Shown here: positions 39,101 to 51,100 of the stretch, piece after piece
Layout: each line of letters begins with the position of its first letter
Numbering within the stretch: the stretch's first letter is position 1
DNA from: Ancistrus triradiatus
Taxonomy: Eukaryota > Chordata > Actinopteri > Siluriformes > Loricariidae
Direction of reading: 5' to 3'
Length of the DNA stretch: 64,000 nt
NCBI GenBank assembly: GCA_025084515.1
Contig: JAJAGP010000017.1
Coordinates: 1,081,713 to 1,145,712, forward strand
Program-made: the position numbers and the translations under genes
Notes under the pieces: generated by a model
Told to the model about the DNA's origin: nothing
Seen by the model: only the letters and a program-made list of their open reading frames with translations
The model's database searches: none

Positions 39101-42100
39101 AAATCACTCTTTCATCCAACCTTTTAACTCCAGCATCAGTAGACCCCCCTCGTGCCACAAAAACTCCTCCTATGTCAGCTCCCAATGTCCCATTGCTGGA
39201 AAGCGTGCTTCCCTCCCCTCCCGCAGAGCCTAGAGTGCTGCGAGATGGCTGGCTGATCTTCGAGCCCTGATCAATCTGCTCATTAATTCGCATAGTGTCA
39301 TAGATGGAGCGCTGGGGCACATAGCAGTCCTCAATGTAGGCTTCCTCATCATCGCCCTTCTTAAGACACCTGGGATTCTGTCGCAAGCAGTCTGGCCTGC
39401 TGAGGGGCTTCCCCATCCCGTACGCCTGTGCCCTCAAGGGGCCGGGACAGGGTGCAGACGATTCCAAAAACAAACTCTCAAAGTCAGCAAAGTCAGTATA
39501 TTGCTTAAATTCCTATCAGCTGAAGTCCTTAGGTCTTAGGTTTCCAAATATTTATAATAAACATTGATCCACAAAATCCCAAGGCAAAAGATTTATGGTG
39601 GTTATAATCCAGGTAAAATGACAACAACTAGAAAAAGGCAGAGAGTCCTTGGCTCTGATAAACAATATCGTTCCTGATCTCACCCAGACGGGCAGCATCA
39701 GAGAAAATGTCTCTGTCCAACTGACACGCTTCTTCAGCAACATATTAATGAAACGATTTTGTTCAAAAATCATGCAGGAAGGAGGAGACCCAGCTATTGT
39801 TTGCTTCAGAGGTCAGAAGTCCAGAATAGACTGATAACATTCCATGTAGGCAACATTTTCTTTGTTCTCGTTCTAATTTCATCTCAATGCAATCCTCATT
39901 TTTAAACACTTGTGCAGTCTTCAGTCCTTTCTCCAGCTTCCTCGCAGCTACTTCCTTTTGATTCTCCCAGTCCGTTGTTTCCACAACAGGATAATCAGTG
40001 GTCAGCTACACCAGCTCTCCTTTTAAGGTGAGAACTCCCCACTCTGTTTCATAAAAAGACACTGAGAAGGAGAATGGAGAATGTCCATCAAGTAATTTTA
40101 TCTCTCATCTTAAAAAGCTCCCTTAATAATCAAGGCTCAGAGATTAGCAAGGGATAGAAATGGTTACGTTGCCAGTCCAATGGCTAGCACAAAAACAAGT
40201 TTCTTAACAGTGTCAAGAGACTGATCGATCATACACCTCATCAAAACCGTTCTTTGTCAAGCAGAATAAATCATGGTAAAAAGTACATCGTCTTCTCATT
40301 TATTTCCGTTCCTTTAGGGATGGAGTCCCTGTACTCCAAAGGGTTGAAACGTAAGTCCATCTTCATTATAAAAAAGTCCCTTGGTGCCAAAAACAAGAAA
40401 AAGAAAACAAACGATCCTTCATTTTCTCCTGCTCTCTTTATATTCCTTTCATGCAGAGCTTGAAAGAATTACTGAATCCAAAAAAAAGCCAAGTTCCAGG
40501 AAGGTTGAGGTGCGACTGCCTAAGTTGTGGTACTGTATCCAAAGATCAGAGATTAAGTGTGCACCACAGCAAACGCTCCTTTCCACTCGGAGCACTCCGC
40601 TTCACAGATGATCTCCAGGCTTTCTCCCTCCGCTAATATCTGCTGCATTCTTGGATCCACATGAGAATATTTGAAAATCCACAGAGGGTCTGATTTTCTT
40701 TTCTTCTCTTCTTGTGCCGCTTCTCTCGAACTCTCTGTTCACAAGGCACTGCACTGCCGAAATGGTTTGCAGCTGCTAAAAAAAATCTCCCACTTTTCCT
40801 CTCTCTTCCTCACTCCCTGCCTCCCTGTCTCCCTCCCTCCCACTCTCTCTCTCTCTCGCTCTCTCTCTCTCTCTCGCTCACACATACTCTCGCTCTTTCT
40901 CACTGTTTTTGTTTGAATCCAGCTCCGTTTGTTCTGTTTCCTGCTATGGTATTAAAACACAGGAAGTTCTCCAATCATGCCGGTTTCCTCTACCGAGAAA
41001 AAGAAAAAATAGACGAGACCAAGTTGAGAAATGGAGACTAAGATAAAGCTATTGGGAGGAGGAGCCACCATGTCAGAGGGAGTGTTTAAACCAGGGATTT
41101 TGTGTGTTAATGCAGAATCAGGATCACATTAGCTCATACTTAGCACTATAGAACTTGTAAAATAAACACTGCTTTCACCAAAGAGCTTGTAATCCAGAAC
41201 TAAAGTTTTTGCAATTGCAATAAAAAAAGAACCAAATGAATCTATCCATGGACACTGTAGGGGAAGCCTAACCTGAGAAAAGAAGATGCAGGGAATGGTG
41301 GTGGGGGAACAGAGTGGGTGCTGGCGTGACGGAAATAAAGAGGCTTAACAATAATGACTACCCTTTCTTTTCCAAAATAACCTGGCATATGTGTATGCAC
41401 AAACAGAAATCCCCTACTCATTCCCTGTCTTATTCTGCCCTTATGGTCAGCCTGTAATTGCACACAAACAAGGGAAGACGCACACAAGTTTGTGATACAC
41501 TTCTACTACTTCTGCTCGTCTGAAATCCTATCCAGCCATGAACAGAGCATGTGGGGGAGGCTGGGGCCACTGGCGTACAATACAAATGAATGGAAACTGA
41601 AGCCATGAAGGTACGCAGACAGGCAAGATCTGATCTTAAATGCTTTTATTTGCCTTTGGTTCAAACACGACTCACGTGTGTGTTTTATCCAGACATTTTA
41701 CAATTCAGCTACCATATAAGGCGTGTGTGTCAATATACGGCATAACTTTATACATGAATTTATAGGCAACACTTTTCAGACGCGTGAGCACACAGTTCAT
41801 CAGTTCGAATACCTGGAGAAAACTGGAGCAGTTCATAAATAAATGAGTTGTGGTCAAGATCATGCTGAAGCCAAGCACTATTGCAAAAGGGACATTCCCA
41901 TAGTGCACGATAAGTAATTCAATAACAAGCAACTGATTTGTAGAGGGAGCGTTTAAGCGCAGAGAAGACATGCAACTGTTGTGAAACAAATTCCACCAAG
42001 TCCACTGTTTGCAGGATTTGTTGTACATCACACTGCGTTTAATAGCTCTCTTGCACCTGAACGTCAGCAACCTGTAAACGACTGCCTTAAAGCTGCACGT

Positions 42101-45100
42101 CTGAAGGACACAAAGTTGGCACATCACCACCAAAAAGGGGTTTTAGTGTCGTGTCCCAGGCCATTACTGTCACTCTTTTATTCCAGCATTTGCACTTCTT
42201 TTTTAACACGTCATTCCTTATTTGCTAGGCGCTGGAGTCGTGTAAGGAGCTTTCGCAGGGAGCAGATACTGAACTAACGCATGCTTGCCTAGCCTCCCAC
42301 TCGCTCTCCATTGCTAACTCCCAGACACACACACACAGAGGCTCTGTGAATCACCACACTGTCCGTGGTCTGCGTGTCAAACAAGCTAAATGCTCTTTCT
42401 TTCTTTTCCATCTCGCACTTGCCGTCTATCTCTCTGTCTCTCCGTCAGTTGAATCGCAGCTGTCATGCTCGCTTCCAAGACAAACCTCCCAATAGAAACA
42501 AAAGGGGTTTGTCTTTCTCTCTCGCGCATGCAGCCACATTTTTTTTCCCTTCTTCAATGTCAGCCTAAACGGACCAGGTTTCATAGAGCAATGCTGCCCT
42601 GTTCCAGTTATGTTACGTAAAGCTGAAACCTGACCATTATATTAAATTACAGGAAGATCTAGCTTGATAGGCTTGGTTATTATTCAGATTTATTAAGCCT
42701 ACTTTTTGAATAAAAGGTACTAGGAAAGAAAATGTATGCACCTGAATGTCACAGGCAAATAATATCCTCAATATGTATATGGTAATGTGAGCCTTTAACC
42801 TGATTTGGTTAAACCCTGAATTCAGCTCTGGGACCAACCTTTCTCTTTTTAGTGACTGCTCATTTGGTTGCTAGTTAAAGAATTACAGGCCTTAGTAAGA
42901 CAGGAAGAGGGAGGGCTCAAGCCCCAAAATCCCCTAAACAGAGCATGACTGGCAGTGTGTGTTGAATTTTGTGCGAAATGGAACGACTCCAAAAAAGCTA
43001 ACGTATATTAAACTGGCATAACCACATGTGGGCAGAGAATGTTATTGACTTTGTGGCACCGTTTGTTTGCTTGGGGACAGCACCTGCTGATTCGGTTTTC
43101 TCTATCAGCCCCTTTTCCCATCCCAGTCAGTATTTACCCAATAATAAAAAGATACTCGAAATTACACATTATATAGTTGCTTTCATCCCTCAAAAGATCC
43201 CCGATCCTCTTTTGCCACCTCCTTCTTGCTCTTTGTAGTAACTAAGCAGCACAGGCGCTGGCACTCCCCCACTTATTATTTTTTTTCTTGATCTCAGCAG
43301 TAGTTTCATAATTAACCCGCAGGCTCTACCTGGGCCCCTCAATGTGTGCATTGTTCTCCGCTTTAACAGACACAAAGCAAATGAGAAAAGCAGAAGTCAG
43401 CACTGGTTCAGTCTGGAAATGTCTAGCCTACACACTTAAATATATCAATAAACCAGAGCAACTGACTGCATTAACACACGCAACTCAGAAATGAGTTTTA
43501 AAATCCAATTTCGTGCCACTATGGAGTAAATGGTTCTGTGATCTACACTGGTTATGTAAAAAATCCACACACACACACACACCACTTGTACCTTGTCTTG
43601 CTATTCTTGTAAGGAACCAATGTCCTTACAAAGATAGGAAAACTTGGAATTTTAACATTTTTCTGGTCCTCGCTTCTTTAACTGCTGAAAAACCCAAAGA
43701 GCCAAAAGTCTTTTCTTAGGTAACTGAGGTTAAGGTGAAGTGTAGCTGTAGCAATTAGCTGCAGTAATCCTTCATTGTCATTCATGTCTATTGAAAGTAT
43801 AGCATGTCCCCACATGTCCCCACAAGTATAGTAAGGCAAGGTATGTGTGTGTGTGAGAGACCGACTGAGTGAGTGAGTAGGAGAAAGACAGGGAGGACTT
43901 CAATTTTTGTGTAACTGCTTCAGATTAACATATAATGAGAAATAGAAGGGGTGACACCAACATAACTCTTATTAACCACCCTGAAAATTGCCTTCATTAC
44001 ACTGATTACGCTGCCTATTAATTTTACACATTGAGAAGGATTCAGTGTTCGAGTGCTATTTATTTCAGTTGTTGCGTTAAAGAGTGGCTGAGAGGGAAAA
44101 GTGGATGATGCTGTGGAATGCCACAGTAATTCACAACAGCTGAAACAATACCAGCCAATGGGAGAGGCAGCACCCATATTTGTATTAGCTACATAACCCC
44201 ACATCTTACCCTAACCTTAGTAACCCTTCGCTGTTTTAGTTTCTTCAAATACAAGTTCTAGTTGACGCGAAATGTCCTTTTGCTCGTGAGGACACGCACA
44301 CTGTGACTTTGACTGCGTCACTTGTGTGTAGCAGAGCGTCATGTCGCAAAATGAAGTCCTCAAGCTGACAGAAAAAAAATGTGAAATGCCAAGTAATTTT
44401 GCTAGGCATTGATTAGATAGGTCTGCATGGGAAAGAATGAAGGAGTGCATCAACATGGCATTAGAGATCATTAAAAGGCAGGCAACCCTAAAATTTAACT
44501 ACTTAACCATACAGTAAGAGTCATAATAGCAATGTCTTATAACAATCAGGTAAATGGAAACAAAAAGGAAGTTCACCTGCCTCTTCTAAAGTAAGGGGTG
44601 ACCCTATAGAAATTACTGTTCATCTCACTGTGTTTTAGGGCACTAAATACAAATGAGCAGGCACCTTTATTATAGCATCAAGCCTGAAAAAAGTTCTTTA
44701 CATCCTCACAAGAGCAGTGCCTTTTTCAGTAAATCGTCTATACAACTATTCTAAGTAACCATGAGAATCTGTGTTAAAAGAAACCCCTAGGGGGTTTGGA
44801 GGGGGGGAGGTTAGTGGAGGCCTTGACATATCCCCTGACCATGTTATCCTAGTGGAACAGAAAAAGACAGACAAAAATAGGGAGCAGAGTGCGAGGGATA
44901 AAGTGGAAACAGTGTATAAAGGGAGTGACAGTAGGATTTAGGATGCAAACGTGAGGACAGCATGGCTTGATTTGGAAGTTATTCCCCCGGTCTAGCCAGC
45001 CCTGCACTGGAATGCCCAACTGCCGAGTCCTTTCTCTGTGTTTACGCCTCCCGGGCCACCCCGTTTCCCCCCCAAGCTCAGCTGCTCTGCTGCAGCAGGA

Positions 45101-48100
45101 AGGAGGGCCACACAAACACAAGTGAACTGAGGGCACGGGAATTTGAGGGAGACCGACACACCCAGCGATTTTGTGAGGGGTCGAGCCTGGGGGGACAGCT
45201 GAAATGCCGAACGCTCCAAACAGATTGGAATTAGAAATATCCTCCCATATGGTGCTGAAGGCGTACTCCCGGTACATGCGCACATTCATTGCATGTATAT
45301 TTGACCAGGGTTTAAACAGGGCCACACACTGACCAGGAATCTTAAGCACTCTGGGCTGTATATAAATACAGGTATGCACAGTTTAGCGTCCATCCCAATC
45401 AACATCCATTCGCTTTAAAGGCTAAGGTCTTAAGAATTGGAACAGAAAAGAAAAATTTGACTTACTCCGCCAAAGTCTTGGACCACCATTAGATTAGACA
45501 ATGTTTTAGCAATGGTACAATGAAAATATACAATTATTTCTCAGTCTCTTTATTGTAAAAACAACCAGCAAATACAGGACTTTTGTATGCAGTATTTAAA
45601 AAAAAAGAAAAGAAGCAGCTTCATCGGAATGCCAAGATGACCCTTCTACAGACTGAAAAGCATGATCAGAAATGGTCTTTTTGGAAGGGTAGCAGTCAAG
45701 AAAACACTGTGGACTGTGGTAGCCTAGCGGGTAAGGTACTGGACTATGGATCAGAAGGTCCAGGGTTCAAGTCCCACCTCTGCCAAGCTGCCACTGTTGG
45801 ATCCTTGAGCAAGGCCCTTAACCCACAATTGCTTGGATAGTAAGACTATCAATTGTAAGTTGCTCTGGATAAGGGCATCTGCTAAATGCTGTAAATGTTT
45901 TCATAAGGGAAACAGGGTAAAAAGGCTAAGACATGTCAAAGCTCACAGACTGGAATGAAGGTCAGGCGAAAAAAGTATTACGGAGTAGGGCTGGGCGATA
46001 TTAAATCAAATCAATATCATGATTTACTGAATGCTTGATTAATTAACGATTATTTTGTTTTTAGGTTTGTTTTTTTGTTGTTGTTGTTTTTTGTCCTCAT
46101 AGTTCACCATAAATATGCTCAACTGTAATAACTGGGATAATTTTCTAATGAAAGCGTGCATATCATTGTGATTTTAAAATATTAAGAGACTTTTTAAATA
46201 GTATTTGCAAAATAAAATAAAAAAAGACAAAACCGAAAGAAGATCACGTCGGTTAATGGTGCTGAATGTCGGGTTCGATTAACTTTCGAATAATTGCCCA
46301 GCCCTATTATGGCGTGATGAATCCAAGTATGAACTTTTCAGGTCCAAGTCAGCAATATGTTATATGGTCATCATAAATTTGCTAAAACAACAAATCTACT
46401 GGTGGTCCAATACTTTTGCATAGTACTGTATATATACTTAATTCACGTCTGAATGACAGAAACCCAGTATTAGCAAACCCTTGCAACACCTGCTGACAGA
46501 AAAACCATGATATAATTCTATTTCTTTTTAGTCAGGGTTAATCCCTGAGCTCCCACAATGCCCTGATTGTGCACCACATACTCAGAAGTTAATAAGACGG
46601 ACTAATCAGACAACTCCACGCTCCAGCGCTGTACTAGGAGCCATCCCCCATGTCTGTTTTGGTTTTAAAGGAGAGACACATGGACATAACGCACTGCTTA
46701 TTTGAGTTTATCCTGCCTCCCCCTCTCTAATCTCAGAAATGACATCATTACTTTGGATAGGGTGTCTCTGAAATGGAGTCTGGCTTGCAGGTTGGGAGGG
46801 GGAGAGAGCCAGGTCAGTTTTTTCATGGCAGGCAGGCAGTCACTCTTCTGCCTGCGTTTACCTTGCGTTTCATTAGTAAGTGAGACGGGTGAACAGGAGG
46901 ATGGGGGAGTGAGCGTGTGAGAAAGGGGCCCCGAGAGGGTGCAAAGAAAAACTCGACAGAGATCCAAGTAGGACAAAAGAAAACCTAAGGACGTTCCTCT
47001 CATTACCTTTCTGTAATGGATGGGATCATTGTTTAGAACATCCTAACCCCCAAACCATCGATTCATAAAGCAGTGCCTCAGCGGACATTTTTTTGTTTTG
47101 ATTCAAAATGAAATGCTACACTGGCAGTGCATCCAGCCAGCCTTTTTGTAACCTCCCTTTCTTTCTCTCTCATGCCATAATTTATTTCTTCGCCTTTTTC
47201 CAAGACAGTCCAAGAAAGAAGGCAGTGGCAGAAGAGTAGTAGTGTGTACAGTAGCAGACGCTGTTAATAATGGTACAGTAAATCTGAAAAGACCCTTAGA
47301 CAGCAGGGTTTTCAAACAAACACACAGAGACACAATGCAGAACGCTGAAGGACAATCTCCACACAGGTCTAATTAGCAACAGGTGAATTTTTTTTATAGA
47401 TCCGCATAACAAGCTGCCAATATACGCTATCCAAAGCCAACTGGGCATGTCGGCGCTAGTTTGACGCAGAGACAGTGGGAAGCGAGACAGTTCCTGTGAT
47501 TAGTTCTGCTCTCAGATTTAGCGCTCCGTCCATCACCGCAGCGACAGGTCTAATGAGTTCTCATTGCTGGTGCCTAGCAGTGGGAGGGAGCTCCAGCAAA
47601 CAGCAAACAGCTTTAAAAACGTTGCACTACATTAACCTGCCATAATCAATTTACATACTCTATTACAGCGCAGTGACTCAGCAAGGTGAGCTGCTCTATG
47701 AGAAATCCCTGATTCACTCTGTGCTGCTCTGAAGGTCTCTCGAGGGCTTTCAAAGCCCATTCCCACACACGACCTTCCCCACTCAGTAATCATACACTCA
47801 GTAATAGCCAACCTTGCTCCTGCCCACACTTTCCACACTCTGAAGGGGCATGAGTAACAACTGAAAAAGGAATGATACAGCATCAGACACACTACTAACA
47901 CAAGAACAAGCCAAGAAGAAAGTGTGGAGTCCACCATCAATCAACCAGAGAAGCAGCAGGAGCCACTGCATCATGCTGAGTTGCTCCAGAGAGGCATGCT
48001 GGGACAAGAGCCCAGATGGGGGCTGAGAGTTGAGGTGATTTAGCGAGGAGGAGAGCCATGATTCACACAAAAAAACGCTTGTCGACCATCATGCGTTCGT

Positions 48101-51100
48101 CCGGCCTGTCTCATACTGAATCCAGGAGAGTACTAGCACACTTGGTTCAGTTCTTCGGCTTATTACCAGATGTACCATAAACAATTAATCGGTGTGCTGT
48201 ACTTCATCTGTCACTTACTCACAGTATACTCATGGGGGTATAGAGCCATTAGGAACACCAACTGACCTAAAGCGTCTTTTGAAAATGGAAGGAAAACGGA
48301 GAGCCAGAACTCAATCATAGTGCTCTGGAGCTGTGAGATGAAAGTGCTAACTACTGTACAGTGGTACCTCAGTACTCATTAATTCATTCCAGAAGGTACA
48401 GAGAGTGCTGAAAAAGACGAGCACAGACATCATTTTTCCCATAAGGAATAAAGTACACTGAATTAATCCGTTCCAGAACCCCAGTTCTGGATCCACACTG
48501 TTTAAGGCATTATATGTAGATGTTGTTGTATACTTGTATATGTTGCAAAAATCTATCGCAAAATTTATTTTCATGATATACTACATAGATTTTCAGCTCA
48601 AAATAAAACATTTTTTGAAGGACGAAAACATATTTTAATTGGGGTGTAAACTACAAGCTCCGCACCATGTCGCAGAACATTGTCAATGTGATGTGAGGTA
48701 TTAAGAGGACTCGGATCGTGCTCTGTAACTTGTATTTCAGTTGTTTTTCTATTTTCAGTGAACTATGTGGAATATCGCAATATATCGCAGTATTCATAGC
48801 ATCGTGATATAATCGTGAAGTCCTTTCCAATACATACCCCAAGTACAATAAAAAATACAATAGTTAAATGAAATACAAGCGCCATCATTTACTATAAATA
48901 CAATAACTAATATCATGGTACTCTCGGTTTTCCTTTTTGATTGGCTGTTATCAATAAGCTATTTAGAACCCATGGTGACTTATTTGCCATAAAAATAAAA
49001 AAAGGACTGTCATGTGCTCCATATTTGAGCTGGAAAGGACATAAAGGTCACATGCCTCGACCCAGTTGTGGCAAGTGTGCAAAGTGCGAAAGAAGTGACG
49101 AGTGCGGAGACAATGTTTTCATTTCAAAATGCATGGAGAACTGAATCCGACGAGTTGGGAAGTGACGAGATATGACTGTATTATACAGTGGGGCAAAAAA
49201 GGATTTAGTTAGCCACTGACTGTGCAAGTTCTCCTACTGAGAAAGATGACAGAGGTCTGTAATTTTCATCATAGGTACACTTCGACTATGAGAGACAAAA
49301 TGAGAAAAAAAAAATTCAGGAAATCACATTGTAGGATTTTTAAAGAATTTAATTGTAGATTATGGTGGAAAATAAGTTATTTGGTCAATAACAAAAGTTC
49401 TTCTCAATACTTTGTAATTTTGTTGGCAATGACAGAGGTCAAATGTTTTCTGTAAGTCTTCACCAGGTTTGCACACACTGTAGCTGGTACTTTGGCCCAT
49501 TCCTCCATGCAGATCTCCTCTAGAGCAGTGATGTTTTGGGGGCTGTCACTGGGCAACACCAACTTTCAACTCCCTACACACAAATTTTCCATGGGGCTGA
49601 GGTCTGGAGACTGGCTAGGCCACTCCAGGACCTTAAAATGTTTTTTACGGAGCCACTCCTTCGTTGCTCGGCAGCGTGTTTGGGATCATTGTCATGCTGG
49701 AAGACCCAGCCACGTTCCATCTTCAATGCTCTCACTGATGGAAGGAGGTTTTTGGCTTAATACCTCACAATACATGGCCCCGTTCATTTTCTTCCCTTAA
49801 CACGGATCAGTCGTCCTGTCCCCTTTGCAGAAAAAACAGCCCCAAAGCATGAGGGTTTTTCCACCCTCATGCTGCACAGTAGGTATGGTGAAACTCAGCT
49901 TTCTTCTTCCTCCAAACACAACGTGTTTGAGTTTTTAACCAAAAAGTTTCTATTTTGGGTTTTCATCTGACCACATGACATTCTCCCAATCTGTTCTGGA
50001 TCATCCATATGCTCTCTGGCAAACTTCAGACGGGTCTGGACATGTACTGGTTTAAACAGGGGGGGACACGCCTGGCACTGCAAATCTGAGTCCCTGTCGG
50101 AGAGTAGTGTGTTACTGATGGTAGCCTTGTTACTTTGGTCCCAGCTCTCTGCAGGTCATTCATCAGGTCCCTCCGTGTAGTTCTGGGATTTTTGCTCACC
50201 GTTCTCATGATCATTTTGGCCCCATGGGATAAGATCTTGCATGGGGCCCCAGATCGAGGGAGATTATCAGTGGTCTTGTATGTCTTATAATTGCTCCCAC
50301 AGTTGATTTATTCACACCAACCTGCTTGCCTATTGTAGATTCACTCTTCCCAGCCTGGTGCAGATCTACAATTTTCTTCCTGGTGTCCTTCGACAGACTG
50401 TTTGAGGCTGTGGACAGGTGTCTTTTATACAGATAACAAGGTCAAACTGGTGTCATTAATACAGGTAACGAGTGGAGGACAGAAGAGCTTCTTCAAGAAG
50501 TAGTTACAGGTCTGTGAGAGCCAGAAATCTTGCTTGTTTGTGGGTGACCAAATACTTATTTTCCACCATGACTTACAATTAAATTCTTTAAAATAACCTA
50601 CAATGTGATTTCCTGGATTTTTTTCTCATTTTGTCTCTCATAGTTGAAGTGTAGCTGTGATGAAAATTACAGACCTCTCTCATCTTTCTACGTAGGAGAA
50701 CTTGCACAATCAGTGGCTGACTAAATATTTTTTTGCCCCACTGTATATAAAATCACTCAGTATATAACACTACTTCAACTGCACTGACGATGTTCAAGTC
50801 TATTATTTCTTTCTTTAGCTGCCACCCACCAGGTCTGCACGACATGAGGAAAACGTGCAATGCGTCAATGTTCAACACTGTGATGACGATATGACTTGCG
50901 ATAAATGTGTGCATTAGGGGTGCACAATAAGGATCAACATTTCCTTAAATTAGATAACAAATTATAATAGTGCATGCATTTAATGCATTTATTTAAAAAT
51001 GCAAATAAAAATACAGTGGAATAAACTAAAAACTTTTAGTTAACACATTACGCACTCTTCACACAAACTCCAGTTCTTCAAAGCATCTCGCAAGCCCAAA

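Larger units (their letters stand above)
45466..46431 (+). mobile_element. Tc1-type element with nested SINE and nested hAT-like MITE
   Basis: The outer ends ccaaagtcttggaccaccattaga and ctggtggtccaatacttttgcatagtactg belong to the AAAGTCTTAGG family. The body (gatcagaaatggtctttttggaagggtagc) is interrupted twice, at 45714-45898 and 45986-46306. Three insertion events are therefore ordered. Confidence 0.8.

Noticed and set aside
39417..39473. Upstream extension of exon 5 coding sequence ([18 protein letters not shown])
   Set aside because: It is open but begins at TTG, not ATG, and the [10 protein letters not shown] start downstream is conserved with human and in good context.
40795..40890. 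CT-rich tract read as a long Leu/Ser open frame
   Set aside because: Low-complexity pyrimidine sequence, probably in the 5'UTR or promoter; not protein-like.
44849..45379. 176-residue minus-strand open frame in intron 4
   Set aside because: No homology recognised, no suitable splice sites in the rod phase, and composition is unlike macf1; chance frame.
46698..47003. 101-residue minus-strand open frame
   Set aside because: No domain and no matching splice signals; treated as chance in a GC-richer intron part.
48941..49144. Frame with [16 protein letters not shown] resembling a zinc-binding motif
   Set aside because: It lies inside the GTGGTACCTC repeat copy, is short, and the homologous stretch at 15300 does not preserve it.
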